Of a stretch of 64,000 bases of DNA, positions 1 through 9,196 are shown piece by piece. The notes below the pieces were generated by a model. It searched no databases, was not told where the DNA came from, and saw only the letters and a list, made by a program, of their open reading frames with translations. This DNA comes from Cohnella abietis. Its GTDB lineage: Bacteria; Bacillota; Bacilli; Paenibacillales; Paenibacillaceae. Within the stretch, counting starts at the first letter, position 1; every line of letters begins with the position of its first letter. A program made the translations under genes and the position numbers. The stretch lies in NCBI RefSeq assembly GCF_004295585.1, contig NZ_AP019400.1, positions 3,446,001-3,510,000 of the forward strand, written 5' to 3'.

Positions 1-66
1 CAAATCGAAACAAAAGGGTCTGTGCACGGGTTATCATTATCACAATAGGAAATAAAAAATAAGAAG

Positions 67-99
67 ACTTCCGGTCTGATTTGATTCGGGAGTTTTTTT
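67..99 (+). terminator. Rho-independent terminator of an upstream gene
   Basis: ACTTCCG (67-73) pairs with CGGGAGT (87-93) through one G-T wobble, and a run of seven T follows. It would end a gene lying left of the window. The remaining bases up to 255 hold no gene; a TATAAT-like hexamer at 164-169 has no convincing -35 partner, so the chemoreceptor promoter is not resolved. Confidence 0.65.
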
Positions 100-255
100 G
101 TACAAATCTAAGTAAATGGAAATATTTAATCAGACAAAAAAGCCCATCTTCTGACATTTTAAGTATAATTTTAATGGTTTTTTAGATTCAGCCCTTCTAT
201 GATATCAGAAGGAAGTGCTTAATTTTACCAGTCATTTAATTACAGGGGGTTAATC

Positions 256-1947
256 ATGAGATCGGTTAGAACAAAGCTGCTTGGTTCATTTCTTATTGTG
301 TTGGTATTTGTAGTGTTGCTAGGTTATAGCGGCTTGACTCAAATTAAGAAAATGGACGATTTCACTAAGGAGGTCACAAGTGACTGGATGTTCGGCATTG
401 AAACAATTAACCAGGTGAATCTGAACATCGAACAGTTCCTAAGTAATTACTATCAGACTTCTATGACGAAAGATCCCAAACAACTAAAGACATTGGGGGA
501 AGCAAGCACAGCGCTAGTTGCTTCAATTGATCAAGGGATTGTGAAATACAGCGAGTCGGCTTCAAGCGATGAGGATAAGGCAATCTATGCAACGCTTAAG
601 GAAGCTTGGGGTCGATTCCAAGCGGGGGTAGCCGTTACTAATTCTGGAAAAGCGAGTAAGGAAGAATTAACCAAGGCTATGGAGGATATCGGCACATCCT
701 TTACAGATTTAAGGAAAGCGGTAGATTCATTAATTACATATAATCACGACGGCGCAATAAATAGCCAAGCTGAAAGTGATAAAGTCTATTTGGATACGTT
801 GTCCACTTTATTTTATGTTGGAGTAACTATTTTCGTAGTTGTCGGTTTATTGGCATGGCTGTTAATCGTTAATTTAACTAGACCATTGAGAGCGACTACC
901 GCTATTATGAATCGGATATCAGCGGGCGATCTGAGGGTTGAGCCATTGTTAGTAAACCGGAAAGATGAGTTTGGTGTGATGATGGAAGCTGTTAATAAAA
1001 CATTAGCCAATCTCCAGCTGTCGGTTAAGCAAATGCAAGAGGCGTCAAGCTCAGTCGCTTCATCATCAGCTCAGCTATACGCTAGCTCTGAACAGAATTC
1101 AGAAGCCGCAAGACATGTATCTGAATCAATTGGGCAAGTAGCTGTTGGATCAGAGGATCAAGCGAATACGGCTGCGGAATGTGGACGGGTCATTGACGAA
1201 ATGGCTGAGGGAGTTCAGCGTATAGCGGAGACAACTGGGGACGTGGCTGAATTGTCACAGCAAGCAGCTGTTCGCGCAACTAATGGTTCAGAAAAAATCG
1301 TCGAAGTATCAGAAAGCATGCAAAAAATGCACGAGTCTGTCGAGCAAGCCAGTGAAACGATACAAAGACTGGAAGAGCAGTCGACTAAAATTAGCGAAAT
1401 ATCTGCTCTAATCGGTGATATCGCTTATCGTACGAATTTACTCGCATTGAATGCGGCAATTGAAGCTGCTCGCGCCGGTGAGCACGGCAAAGGCTTTGCA
1501 GTAGTAGCCGGCGAGGTACGTAAATTGGCATCCCAGAGTGATGAGTCGTCCCAAGGAATTATTGAATTAATTGCGACCATTCAGAAGGACACAATATCCG
1601 CTGCAACTACGATGAAGCAGAGCCTTGCAGATGTCCAAGAAGGCGTCATAGCTGTTGAGCATGCCGAACAGGCATTTAAGGAAATTGTTCTTTCGACGGG
1701 CGAAGTTTCGCTTAGAATTCAAGAAGCAGCCGCAGCATCTGAGCAGTTGGCAGCAAGCTCCGAGGAAGTTGCTGCATCCATTTCTAACATGGGCCATATC
1801 GCAAGACAGACAGCTGGTATGTCACAGCAAGTGGCAGCCTCAACGGAAGAGCAGCTAGCGTCAAGTGAAGAAATGACTAGATCGTCTCAGGTTTTGTCGG
1901 GAATATCCAAGGATTTGCAGTCGATCGTTCAGAAGTTTACTATTTAA
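256..1947 (+). CDS. Methyl-accepting chemotaxis protein
   Basis: Transmembrane chemoreceptor of 563 aa that would pass ligand binding outside the cell to CheA/CheW. Order seen: membrane helix at about residues 8-30, extracytoplasmic helical sensor (about 31-183, four-helix-bundle type by length and composition), second membrane helix (about 184-206), HAMP linker (about 207-262), then a long Ala/Ser/Glu-rich coiled coil. The conserved hairpin tip is present near residues 393-412 ([16 protein letters not shown]). There is no CheR-tethering pentapeptide at the C-terminus. The start has a GGGGG ribosome site 8 nt upstream. No che genes are nearby, so it is probably an orphan receptor; its ligand cannot be told from sequence. 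Confidence 0.95.
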   Translation: MRSVRTKLLGSFLIVLVFVVLLGYSGLTQIKKMDDFTKEVTSDWMFGIETINQVNLNIEQFLSNYYQTSMTKDPKQLKTLGEASTALVASIDQGIVKYSESASSDEDKAIYATLKEAWGRFQAGVAVTNSGKASKEELTKAMEDIGTSFTDLRKAVDSLITYNHDGAINSQAESDKVYLDTLSTLFYVGVTIFVVVGLLAWLLIVNLTRPLRATTAIMNRISAGDLRVEPLLVNRKDEFGVMMEAVNKTLANLQLSVKQMQEASSSVASSSAQLYASSEQNSEAARHVSESIGQVAVGSEDQANTAAECGRVIDEMAEGVQRIAETTGDVAELSQQAAVRATNGSEKIVEVSESMQKMHESVEQASETIQRLEEQSTKISEISALIGDIAYRTNLLALNAAIEAARAGEHGKGFAVVAGEVRKLASQSDESSQGIIELIATIQKDTISAATTMKQSLADVQEGVIAVEHAEQAFKEIVLSTGEVSLRIQEAAAASEQLAASSEEVAASISNMGHIARQTAGMSQQVAASTEEQLASSEEMTRSSQVLSGISKDLQSIVQKFTI

Positions 1948-1991
1948 GGGAAGATAGAAGTGTTAGTCCAAATTGAAAGGTGTGTGGGAGA

Positions 1992-2972
1992 ATGAAATTT
2001 AGTCAATTAGGAAGATCAGGTCTGAAGGTTAGTAAGCTTAGCTTAGGGACTATGAATTTCGGTGTAGACACGGAGGAGAAAGAAGCATTCCGTATTATGG
2101 ATGCTGCACTCGATGCAGGAATTAACTTCTTTGATACTGCTAACATATATGGCTGGGGTCAAAATTCCGGCAAAACGGAAGAGATTATTGGACGTTGGTT
2201 CGCGCAGGGCGGTGGACGACGTGAGAAGGTCGTAATAGCGACTAAGTTCTATGGAGAAATGCACGATGAAAACGATGGTCCGAATAACCCAGGTGGCTTA
2301 TCGGCCTATAAGCTTCGTAGACATCTGGAAGGCTCCTTGAAGCGACTGCAAACCGATCACATTGAGCTTTACCAGATGCATCATGTCGATCGTAATGTGT
2401 CATGGGATGAGCTGTGGGAAGCATTTAGTGTTGTTCTTCATCAAGGAAAGATCGGATATGTCGGCTCCAGTAACTTTGCTGGACGCGATTTAGTTAAAGC
2501 TCAATACGAGGCAAAGTCGCACCGCATGCTTGGTCTTGTCAGTGAGCAGCACAAATACAGCTTGCTTTGCCGTCTTCCTGAGCTAGAGGTGTTACCAGCA
2601 GCGGAGGAGCTTGGCATTGGCGTTATCGCCTGGAGTCCACTTGATGGTGGTCTCTTAAGCGGTAATGCTTTGAAGCCTATCGAAGGCTCGAAGAGAGCTA
2701 ATAATCCGGAGCGGGTGGAGAAATATCGCACTCAATTGGTTGCCTTTGAAGCGTTGTGTAAAGAGCTCGGTGAGAGTGAAGCGAATGTTGCGCTAGCTTG
2801 GACGCTGGTTCAGCCTTCTATGACGGCTCCGATCATTGGACCAAGAACGCTGGATCAATTAACTTCAGCGCTGCGTGTCGTAGATATCGTATTAGACGAA
2901 TCTACCCTTAAGCGTCTGGACGAGATTTTCCCCGGCCCTGGTGGCTCCGCTCCTAAAGCGTATGCTTGGTAA
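1992..2972 (+). CDS. Aldo/keto reductase
   Basis: NADPH-dependent oxidoreductase of the AKR superfamily (TIM barrel, 326 aa), close in style to the Bacillus YhdN/YccK and KCNAB-type general stress reductases. The catalytic tetrad is visible: Asp and Tyr in DTANIY (about residues 48-53), Lys in ATKFYG (about 83), His in QMHH (about 128). The nucleotide-binding end has the usual SPLDGGLL and GPRTLDQL segments. ATG 1992 is preferred over the in-frame GTG at 1980 because AAAGG (1976-1980) is placed correctly for it. The last codons YAW-stop lie inside an 18-bp direct repeat that begins the minisatellite downstream. Physiological substrate unknown. Confidence 0.93.
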   Translation: MKFSQLGRSGLKVSKLSLGTMNFGVDTEEKEAFRIMDAALDAGINFFDTANIYGWGQNSGKTEEIIGRWFAQGGGRREKVVIATKFYGEMHDENDGPNNPGGLSAYKLRRHLEGSLKRLQTDHIELYQMHHVDRNVSWDELWEAFSVVLHQGKIGYVGSSNFAGRDLVKAQYEAKSHRMLGLVSEQHKYSLLCRLPELEVLPAAEELGIGVIAWSPLDGGLLSGNALKPIEGSKRANNPERVEKYRTQLVAFEALCKELGESEANVALAWTLVQPSMTAPIIGPRTLDQLTSALRVVDIVLDESTLKRLDEIFPGPGGSAPKAYAW

Positions 2973-3039
2973 GGAGATAGGCGGAGAGAGCGGCTAATTC
3001 TCAGCAGCGGCGCGGTTTGGTAAGGAGATAGGCGTTTCG

Positions 3040-3906
3040 GTGTGCTGCAAGCCGTTCTGAGCGGACTAATTGGTGGAAAACCGAGGTTCTGTGTGCTGCA
3101 AGCCGCTGAGGGCGTACTAAATGGTGGAAAACTGTGGTTCGGTGTGCTGCAAGCCGCTCTGAGCGGACTAAATGGTGGGAAACCGAGGTTCTGTGTGCTG
3201 CAAGCCGCTATGGACGGACTAAATGGTGGAAAATCGGGTGTCGATGTGCTGTAAGCCGCTATGGACGGACTAATTGGTGGAATACCGAGGTTCCGTGTGC
3301 TGTAAGCCGCTGTGGACGGACTAAATGGTGGAAAACCGAGGTTCGGTGTGCTGCAAGCCGCTCTGAGCGGACTAATTGCTGGGAAACCGAGGTTCGGTGT
3401 GCTGCAAGCCGCTCTGAGCGGACTAAATGGTGGAAACCCGAGGCTCGGAGTGCTGCAAGCCGTTCTGAGCGGACTAAATGGTGAAAAACCGAGGTTCCGT
3501 GTGCATTAAGCCGTTGTGAGCGGACTAAATGGTGGGAAACCGAGGTTCGGTGTGCTTTAAGCCGTTGTGGGCGGACTAAATGGTGAAAAACCGAGGTACA
3601 GTGTGCTTTAAGCCGTTGTGGGCGGACTAAATGGTGAAAAACCGAGGTACAGTGTGCTTTAAGCCGCTGAGGGCGTACTAAATGGTGGAAAACTGTGGTT
3701 CGGTGTGCTGCAAGCCGTTCTGAGCGGACTAAATGGTGGAAAACCGAGTGTCGATGTGCTGCAAGCCGCTCTGAGCGGACTAATTGGTAGAAAACCGAGT
3801 TTCTGTGAGCTGTAAGCCGTTACCAGCGGACTAATTGGTGGAAATACGAGGTTCCGTGTGCTGCAAGCCGCTGACAGCGGACTAAATGGTGGGAAACCGG
3901 GTTTCC
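3040..3906. repeat. Minisatellite: 17 tandem 51-bp units
   Basis: Seventeen consecutive units begin at 3040 and every 51 bp to 3856 with no insertion or deletion. The unit starts GTGTGCTGCAAGCC, continues with GAGCGGACTAAATGGTGG and ends AAACCGAGGTTCG; copies differ only by substitutions. An 18-bp sequence, TTGGTAAGGAGATAGGCG, occurs at 2966-2983 (over the stop codon of the aldo/keto reductase) and again at 3017-3034, exactly 51 bp apart, so the period starts inside the gene end. A similar 16-mer, ATTC(C/T)CAGCAGC(A/G)GCG, flanks both sides (2997 and 3912). Because 51 is divisible by three, open frames run through it on both strands, but none has a ribosome site. Nothing else is seen between 2973 and the terminator at 3957. 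Confidence 0.95.
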
Positions 3907-3956
3907 GACTTATTCCCAGCAGCAGCGATGGCGTCGCAGGTGGGCGAGGGTAATCT

Positions 3957-4003
3957 AAAAAGGCGTTGAAACAGGTATAAGCTACCTGGTTCAACGCCTT
4001 TTT
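3957..4003. terminator. Strong bidirectional terminator
   Basis: AAAAAGGCGTTGAA pairs with TTCAACGCCTTTTT, extended by an inner CAGGTA/TACCTG stem. T-rich tails exist on both strands, so it can end the minus-strand pair 4019-4747 and anything reading through the minisatellite. Confidence 0.88.
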
Positions 4004-4018
4004 GTTTACAGCCCCATG

Positions 4019-4306
4019 TTACTCTGTTTCTTCCGAAATATCCGCCCAGATCTCATCTTCGACATCTAGCTGGATTTGGGAAGGGTAGACACGTTGATCG
4101 TATTCCGTCAACATGTAACGCATAATCGCTTCTTTTAGATTAGCTTCAATCAAGATGCGACTTCTTTCTTGAATCGTGACCTCAGCGCTAAAGCCTTGAT
4201 CCTCATCATAGAGAAGCTCTACTTCAACTGAAGTAACGGGTACTTCGTAACGTTCAGCCATATTGACACAAACTGCATTTACGATCTCATCCATAGTTAT
4301 CCGCAT
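4019..4306 (-). CDS. DUF2653 family protein (YxcD-like)
   Basis: Small acidic protein (about 95 aa) recognised as the DUF2653/YxcD family of Bacillales by the pattern DEIVNAVC, then VTSVEVELLYDEDQGFSAEV, then a C-terminal acidic LDVEDEIWADI. Function unknown. ATG 4306 is chosen; an in-frame TTG at 4312 directly abuts the stop of the upstream gene, so translation may be coupled either way. It forms a two-gene unit with the membrane protein at 4313-4747 and is followed by the strong terminator at 3957-4003. Confidence 0.8.
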   Translation of the reverse strand: MRITMDEIVNAVCVNMAERYEVPVTSVEVELLYDEDQGFSAEVTIQERSRILIEANLKEAIMRYMLTEYDQRVYPSQIQLDVEDEIWADISEETE

Positions 4307-4312
4307 AGTCAA

Positions 4313-4747
4313 TTACCAGCGGCGATTATTGTCGTTTGGATTTTGTGGTTGTGTTTGACGACGACGCTTGAATGCATTGAAAACAGCCATAATGACAGCA
4401 ATCAGAGCGACTATAGCAAGCACATTGATGAGCATACCCATCATGTTACCGAAGAAGCCAGATCCAAACATTCCACCAAACATTAAACCAGCTAAGCCCC
4501 CGATCATCATGCCCTTCATGAAGCTACCTCCACCAAAGAAACCTGGTTTTGAAGCAGCGCCTGTTGCAGATGATTTATTTGTTGTTGAGCTTTTGCTAAC
4601 ACCATCTTGTGCTTTAGGTGGTGTTTTGTTGAAGGATTTTTTTCCTGAGCTAAAAGAACGCGGTCTTGCATCTGCGCCATCAGCCGGAACAGTTACAGCA
4701 ATTGTGAAAACGAACAGACTTAGAACGAGTAGTACTTTTTTCAACAT
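4313..4747 (-). CDS. Small Gly-rich membrane protein (Tim44-like N-terminal region)
   Basis: Protein of 144 aa. An N-terminal signal peptide (about 1-24, ending before DARPRS) is followed by a low-complexity Ser/Lys/Thr linker (about 27-68), a Gly/Met/Phe-rich stretch (about 69-100) and a membrane helix (about 103-128) ending in a basic tail. Signal peptide, linker and Gly-rich segment resemble the front half of bacterial Tim44-like proteins, but the globular Tim44 domain is absent, so this is either a short relative or a separate family. Ribosome site GGAGG lies just upstream. Role not known; first gene of the operon with the DUF2653 gene. Confidence 0.75.
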   Translation of the reverse strand: MLKKVLLVLSLFVFTIAVTVPADGADARPRSFSSGKKSFNKTPPKAQDGVSKSSTTNKSSATGAASKPGFFGGGSFMKGMMIGGLAGLMFGGMFGSGFFGNMMGMLINVLAIVALIAVIMAVFNAFKRRRQTQPQNPNDNNRRW

Positions 4748-4899
4748 GAAATTGCCTCCTGCTAGTTTAAAATTTATATTTGACTATGTAATACGTACGA
4801 AAGCGAAGAGGGTTTCAAAAAATATATGGATGCTCGTTAATAAATATTGAGGTATGCTAAAGAGAATAATTTGGTTGATAAAGAAAGAGGAGCTCCCCC

Positions 4900-5457
4900 A
4901 TGATAGCGTTCAATTATCCTAACGAGTATATCCATTATTTGGCTGAATATAACGGTTCGCGTGATTACTTCGAATGCCATGAAATTATGGAGGAATATTG
5001 GAAGGAAAACCCGGATTCTGAGTTGAAGACATGCTGGCTTGTGCTTATTCGAATACCGGTGTGCTTGTATCATGCAAGAAGAGGCAATTGGGCAGGGGCA
5101 ATAAAGCTTATGGGAAAAGCTGTGGTAGAAGCTGAGCCTGATCTATTCGATAAGCTAGGGCTAGACGGTAAGCAGCTAGTAAAAAATCTAAACCAAGTGC
5201 TACTTGATTGGAAAAAATCAAATGTAACCTATGAAGACATAGAGTTGACGATTACCGATCCTGAGCTGCTAGAAGCGGCTAAGCGGCGCTGCCAGCAGTT
5301 GGGATATACTTGGAGAATAAACGGACTTGAAGCAGGAGATAGCATCATTCATCGGCATTTGACGAGGGATCGGAGCGATGTTGTTCTAGCTAGGGCAGAA
5401 TCAGCCAAGCGCAAAGCGCTTAGCCGTGAGATTCCAAGTAAACATAACCATCCGTAA
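4900..5457 (+). CDS. DUF309 domain protein
   Basis: Protein of 185 aa with the DUF309 signature DYFECHEIMEEYWK (about residues 24-37) and the following helix IPVCLYHARRGNWAGAIKLM. Members are small all-helical proteins of unknown biochemical role; the His/Glu pattern could suggest metal binding, but that is inference. The ribosome site is AGAGGAG before ATG 4900. Its last 38 bp overlap the 3' end of the convergent carbonic anhydrase gene, so the two transcripts are antisense there. Confidence 0.85.
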   Translation: MIAFNYPNEYIHYLAEYNGSRDYFECHEIMEEYWKENPDSELKTCWLVLIRIPVCLYHARRGNWAGAIKLMGKAVVEAEPDLFDKLGLDGKQLVKNLNQVLLDWKKSNVTYEDIELTITDPELLEAAKRRCQQLGYTWRINGLEAGDSIIHRHLTRDRSDVVLARAESAKRKALSREIPSKHNHP

Positions 5458-6001
5458 CGACTTCCAATTCACCGCTATCCGGATGAATAATCAAACCATG
5501 CACAGGTGTGCCCGGAGGAAGGAGGGGGTGATTGCGGACAATGTCCACGCTGTTCTCAACACTCTCTCTGACACTGTCAAAGCCCGTTAACCAACGGTTA
5601 AGGTTAATGCCCGAATGGCGCAGCGTATGAATAACATGCTGCTGGACACCTCTGGCCTCCATGTGCGCAACTACATTATTAGGATCAATACCGGTCATGC
5701 CGCATTCATGATGACCAACGATGTATACTTCATTGGCGTTTAGCTCATATAAGGCAACCAATATGCTCCGCATAATATTGCCGAACGGTGAGGTCAGAAT
5801 GGCCCCGGCGTTCTTAATAATTTTGGCATCGCCGTTCTTAAGGTTCATAGCCTTAGGTAGAAGCTCGGTTAAGCGGGCATCCATGCAAGTAACGATTACC
5901 ATACGCTTGTCCGGAAATTTAGTAGTCGTTAAATACTTCTCATATTCTTTGTTTTGTACAAATTCCTTGTTGTAAGCTATGATTTCATCCATTTTATGCA
6001 A
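5420..6001 (-). CDS. Beta-class carbonic anhydrase
   Basis: Cytoplasmic zinc enzyme interconverting carbon dioxide and bicarbonate. Zinc ligands are Cys39 (TCMDAR), His97 and Cys100 (GHHECGM); Asp41/Arg43 form the usual dyad. The start is decided by the ribosome site: GGAGG at 6010-6014 sits 8 nt before TTG 6001, whereas the longer frame's TTG at 6016 overlaps it and ATG 5992 is 17 nt away. The product is 193 aa. Gene lies just downstream of the YqkB-like gene on the same strand (21-bp gap) and overlaps the DUF309 gene tail to tail. Confidence 0.93.
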   Translation of the reverse strand: MHKMDEIIAYNKEFVQNKEYEKYLTTTKFPDKRMVIVTCMDARLTELLPKAMNLKNGDAKIIKNAGAILTSPFGNIMRSILVALYELNANEVYIVGHHECGMTGIDPNNVVAHMEARGVQQHVIHTLRHSGINLNRWLTGFDSVRESVENSVDIVRNHPLLPPGTPVHGLIIHPDSGELEVVTDGYVYLESHG

Positions 6002-6022
6002 AGCTAATTCCTCCAACTCAAT

Positions 6023-6364
6023 CTATTTCACGCTTTCAGCGGTACGTCTGTCCTCTAATTTTAATCGATTACTATAAATTTGACCATCGCTAGCCAATGT
6101 AAATGCACGTTTGTCCGGTTGATACGTGATACGCATGTAGTCATCGAAGAACACCTCATGCTGCTGCTCATACCATACCTCGAAATGGTTGCTTTCCGCA
6201 TTCAGCTCTCCGTTCTGTGGGGAATGAATGGCCCATAGCGTCGGCACTCCATTAACAGAGCACCCACAGCCTTCGGAGTCGGATACAAGCTTCCATACTT
6301 TAGTGTCTGCACCAAACCGGTTTTGTATTTCTTGAATGGCTTCATCGCTCCACTTAATGTTCAT
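6023..6364 (-). CDS. YqkB-like iron-sulfur biogenesis family protein
   Basis: HesB/IscA-fold protein of about 113 aa. The segment KLVSDSEGCGCSVNGVPTLW matches the Bacillus YqkB/YneR group, where the Cys-Gly-Cys pair replaces the three-cysteine pattern of true A-type carriers; the VFFDDYMRITY segment also fits. The role in Fe-S assembly is inferred from the fold only. AGGAG precedes ATG 6364 by 10 nt; the adjacent TTG 6367 is an equally placed alternative. It is divergent from the M32 peptidase gene. Confidence 0.85.
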   Translation of the reverse strand: MNIKWSDEAIQEIQNRFGADTKVWKLVSDSEGCGCSVNGVPTLWAIHSPQNGELNAESNHFEVWYEQQHEVFFDDYMRITYQPDKRAFTLASDGQIYSNRLKLEDRRTAESVK

Positions 6365-6416
6365 CAACTACCGTCTCCTATCTCGTTGTTTCGCTCTTTA
6401 TTTTATGTAAGTAAGT

Positions 6417-6445
6417 TGATTATAAATTTTGCTGGGGGTATGATC
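6417..6445 (+). promoter_or_regulatory. Sigma-A-type promoter for the M32 peptidase gene
   Basis: TTGATT (6417-6422), 17-bp spacer, TATGAT (6440-6445). It lies 38 bp upstream of the start codon at 6483 in the divergent spacer. Confidence 0.6.
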
Positions 6446-6482
6446 AAGGGGACAATATTCAGCTTGGAAAGGTCGTGTCTAT

Positions 6483-8012
6483 ATGAGTAGCTTAGATCAG
6501 GGTTCATCGTCACCTCTGAAGCGTTTCCAAGAGTTGACGGGTCAAATTAAGCAATACGAAGAAATATTGGGTCTCGTCTATTGGGATATGAGAACGGGCG
6601 CACCGCGCAAAGGAATTGCCCAGCGCTCAGAAGCAGTAGGGGCATTGTCCTCGGAAACGTTCAGGCTATCGACTTCTAGCGAGATGGGCGAGCTGTTAGA
6701 GAAGCTGAATGAACCGGAGCAGCTTAAGCAGCTCGGTGAAATCGATCGTCGCTTAGTTGAGGAAACAACGAAGGAATACGAGCGCAATCGTAAAGTGCCT
6801 CCTGAATTGTATCGGGAATACGTCGTCTTGACCTCTCAAGCAGAATCCGCTTGGGAAGAAGCGAAGGAAAAGAATGATTTTCCGGGGTTTGTCCCTTATT
6901 TGGAGAAAATCGTTGCGATCAACCGTCAATTTATTGAGCTGTGGGGAGTGAAGACAACCCCTTACGATACATTGCTTGACATGTACGAGCCTGGTTTGAC
7001 AACAGTGGAGCTAGATCGCTTATTCGGTGAGCTCAGAGCACGTCTTGTGCCACTAGCCGAGCAGATTGCGAATTCCCAACATAAGCCGGATACCTCCTTC
7101 TTGGAAGGTACCTTTGATAAAGAGGCGCAGAAGAAATTCAGCAAATTTATACTTAACGAAATGGGCTACGACTTTGAGGCGGGTAGACTGGATGAGAGTG
7201 TGCATCCATTCGCAACGGGATTAAGCCCAGGAGATGTAAGAATTACGACACGGTACCTACCTGACGATATTACGAGCGCTTTATTCGGTACCATTCACGA
7301 GGGCGGTCATGCGCTATACGAGCAGAACATTAATCCGGAGCTTGCCGGTACTCTGCTATGCACGGGAACCTCGATGGGTATTCATGAGTCGCAATCCCGT
7401 CTATGGGAAAATATGATTGGGCGCAGCTTAGGCTTCTGGCAACGGTATTACCCGGATTTGCAGGCTCATTTTCCAGGGCAGCTGGATGGTGTTACTGTGG
7501 AAGCCTTCTATCGGGGAATCAATGTCGTTGAGCCCTCATTAATTCGGATCGAAGCGGATGAATTGACTTACAATCTGCACATTATGATTCGTTATGAAAT
7601 CGAGAAGATGCTGTTTAATGAAAACTTAGACCCACGGGATCTCCCAGAAGTATGGAATAAAAAATATGCAGAAGCTCTCGGTGTTACCCCGGCGACGGAT
7701 GCAGAAGGCGTGCTTCAGGACGTTCACTGGTCAGGCGGCGCTTTCGGATATTTCCCATCGTATTCGTTAGGGAATATGTACGGTGCGCAGATGATAGACA
7801 TAGCGCATAAGGAGCTGCCGAACTTGGATCAGCAAGTGGCTGCTGGAGAATTGCTACCGCTCAAGCAATGGCTGACAGAGCAGGTGTACCAATACGGTAA
7901 GCTGCAACAGCCTGCGGAAATCATTGAACGAATTAGCGGCAAACCGCTTCAGTCATCTTATTTGTGTGACTATCTGGAAAACAAATACAAAGATATATAT
8001 CGATTGGAATAG
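6483..8012 (+). CDS. M32 metallocarboxypeptidase (carboxypeptidase Taq family)
   Basis: Zinc carboxypeptidase of 509 aa, the usual length for the family. The zinc-binding HEXXH appears as HEGGH (about residues 271-275), with the third ligand expected in the downstream GIHESQSRLWENMIGRS segment (HESQSR motif, about 299-312). The family trims amino acids from peptide C-termini in the cytoplasm; no signal peptide is seen. GGAAAGG precedes the ATG. It is followed after 70 bp by the exporter-like gene on the same strand, probably co-transcribed. Confidence 0.95.
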   Translation: MSSLDQGSSSPLKRFQELTGQIKQYEEILGLVYWDMRTGAPRKGIAQRSEAVGALSSETFRLSTSSEMGELLEKLNEPEQLKQLGEIDRRLVEETTKEYERNRKVPPELYREYVVLTSQAESAWEEAKEKNDFPGFVPYLEKIVAINRQFIELWGVKTTPYDTLLDMYEPGLTTVELDRLFGELRARLVPLAEQIANSQHKPDTSFLEGTFDKEAQKKFSKFILNEMGYDFEAGRLDESVHPFATGLSPGDVRITTRYLPDDITSALFGTIHEGGHALYEQNINPELAGTLLCTGTSMGIHESQSRLWENMIGRSLGFWQRYYPDLQAHFPGQLDGVTVEAFYRGINVVEPSLIRIEADELTYNLHIMIRYEIEKMLFNENLDPRDLPEVWNKKYAEALGVTPATDAEGVLQDVHWSGGAFGYFPSYSLGNMYGAQMIDIAHKELPNLDQQVAAGELLPLKQWLTEQVYQYGKLQQPAEIIERISGKPLQSSYLCDYLENKYKDIYRLE

Positions 8013-8082
8013 TTGAGGAGGCGAAGGAGGGGAAACTCTTTTTCGTCTCTTTGCTATGCACATGCTGCCGGAGGGATTAAGG

Positions 8083-9054
8083 ATGGGATTTCGTGTCATT
8101 AAGACAGCAATAGCTACACTAGCAGCGATCTATACCGCATATCTCCTTGGAGTGGAAAATCCATTGTCGGCAGGTATACTCGCGATAATGGGAGTGGATA
8201 CGACCCGCTGGAAGGGAATTAGATCTGTATCTGCGCGTATTATGGCTTCTTTGTTAGGGCTACTGCTGGCATCATTTCTGTTCGAGTTCATTGGCTATTA
8301 CATCTGGGTGCTTGCCGTGTACATTCTGATTTCTTACCCTTTGCAGGCTCGAACGGGATTGAAGGACGGAATTATTACCGGATCTGTTATCGTGTTTCAT
8401 TTGTTCGCTAGGGGAGAAGTAACGTTTCACGGAATTCTAACGGAGCTTGAGCTTCTAGTTATCGGCTTGGGCTGGGCTACTGCGGTTAATTTGATCTACA
8501 CACCTAAGGAAAATACAACACTCATTGCTCTGCGTAATAAGACCGAGCAGGGTTTCTCTGATATTTTTCATAATCTCGCCAAGCATTTGCGCAGTCCTGA
8601 TTTCGTGTGGGACGGAAAGGAGATTTTGCGCACAGAGTCTGTCATAGACGAAGGGATTATGGTAGCACAGCGAGCACGCGAAAATCGACTCATTCCTCAA
8701 GATGAGCCGTGGCAGCTTTATTTTCAAATGCGCAGTCAACAGCATGAATCCATTAAATTAATGGTGGAATCGATTGCCTTCATCTCTAATCATGTGCCTC
8801 AAGCGGAGCTGATTGCTGTATTGTTCGACCGTTTAATGGAGGATGTGAAATCCGAATTTTATGAAGGCAATACCGAACAAATGCTGACAGAGCTAGAAAA
8901 AAGCTTCCGTGAGATGCCTTTGCCAGTATCAAGAGATGAGTTCGAAACCCGATCCTCGTTGCTCCATGTTTCCCGCGAATTACGTCGTTTCCTGGGTATT
9001 GCAAGCCGTGAGAAAAAACGGAAGTCAACTTCTGCTCAAGCGATCATACAATGA
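8083..9054 (+). CDS. Aromatic acid exporter-like membrane protein (ArAE/DUF939 type)
   Basis: Inner membrane protein of about 323 aa: four to five hydrophobic helices in the first 140 residues and a soluble helical C-terminal half, as in the Firmicute aromatic acid exporter family (YqjA type). ATG 8083 is chosen because GGAGGG (8070-8075) is 7 nt upstream and the product then begins MGFRVIKTAIAT, as relatives do; the longer frame from 8056 lacks a placed ribosome site. The transported compound is unknown. A small GTTGC/GCAAC hairpin followed by T-rich sequence (about 9105-9131) may act as a weak terminator. Confidence 0.85.
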   Translation: MGFRVIKTAIATLAAIYTAYLLGVENPLSAGILAIMGVDTTRWKGIRSVSARIMASLLGLLLASFLFEFIGYYIWVLAVYILISYPLQARTGLKDGIITGSVIVFHLFARGEVTFHGILTELELLVIGLGWATAVNLIYTPKENTTLIALRNKTEQGFSDIFHNLAKHLRSPDFVWDGKEILRTESVIDEGIMVAQRARENRLIPQDEPWQLYFQMRSQQHESIKLMVESIAFISNHVPQAELIAVLFDRLMEDVKSEFYEGNTEQMLTELEKSFREMPLPVSRDEFETRSSLLHVSRELRRFLGIASREKKRKSTSAQAIIQ

Positions 9055-9133
9055 AAAGGTAAGTCTATTCAGACAACCGCCCGCATCTAAGCTGCTGGGT
9101 AACGGTTGCGGGATGCAACAATACATTTTTGTC

Positions 9134-9161
9134 ACTCTAGACGAATGTCCTGCATAGACTT
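9134..9161 (+). promoter_or_regulatory. Possible sigma-K-like promoter of cotE
   Basis: AC at 9134-9135 and CATAGACTT at 9153-9161 are 17 bp apart and resemble the loose SigK pattern (AC, then CATANNNTA). A CATACAAT at about 9045-9052, inside the end of the previous gene, resembles a SigE -10 element. B. subtilis cotE is driven by SigE then SigK, which makes such sites likely, but these matches are weak. Confidence 0.3.
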
Positions 9162-9196
9162 TAAGTGACTTGATCGTATGGAGGAGGTCTACCGAA

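Noticed and set aside
3040..3906. Array as a possible CRISPR
   Set aside because: The whole 51-bp unit repeats; there are no unique spacers and no cas genes. The same applies to the 50-bp array at 43470-43720.
3042..3994. Open reading frames of 65-116 codons on both strands across the 51-bp array
   Set aside because: They exist because the period is divisible by three and contains no stop in those frames. None has a ribosome site, and the predicted peptides are simple 17-residue repeats.
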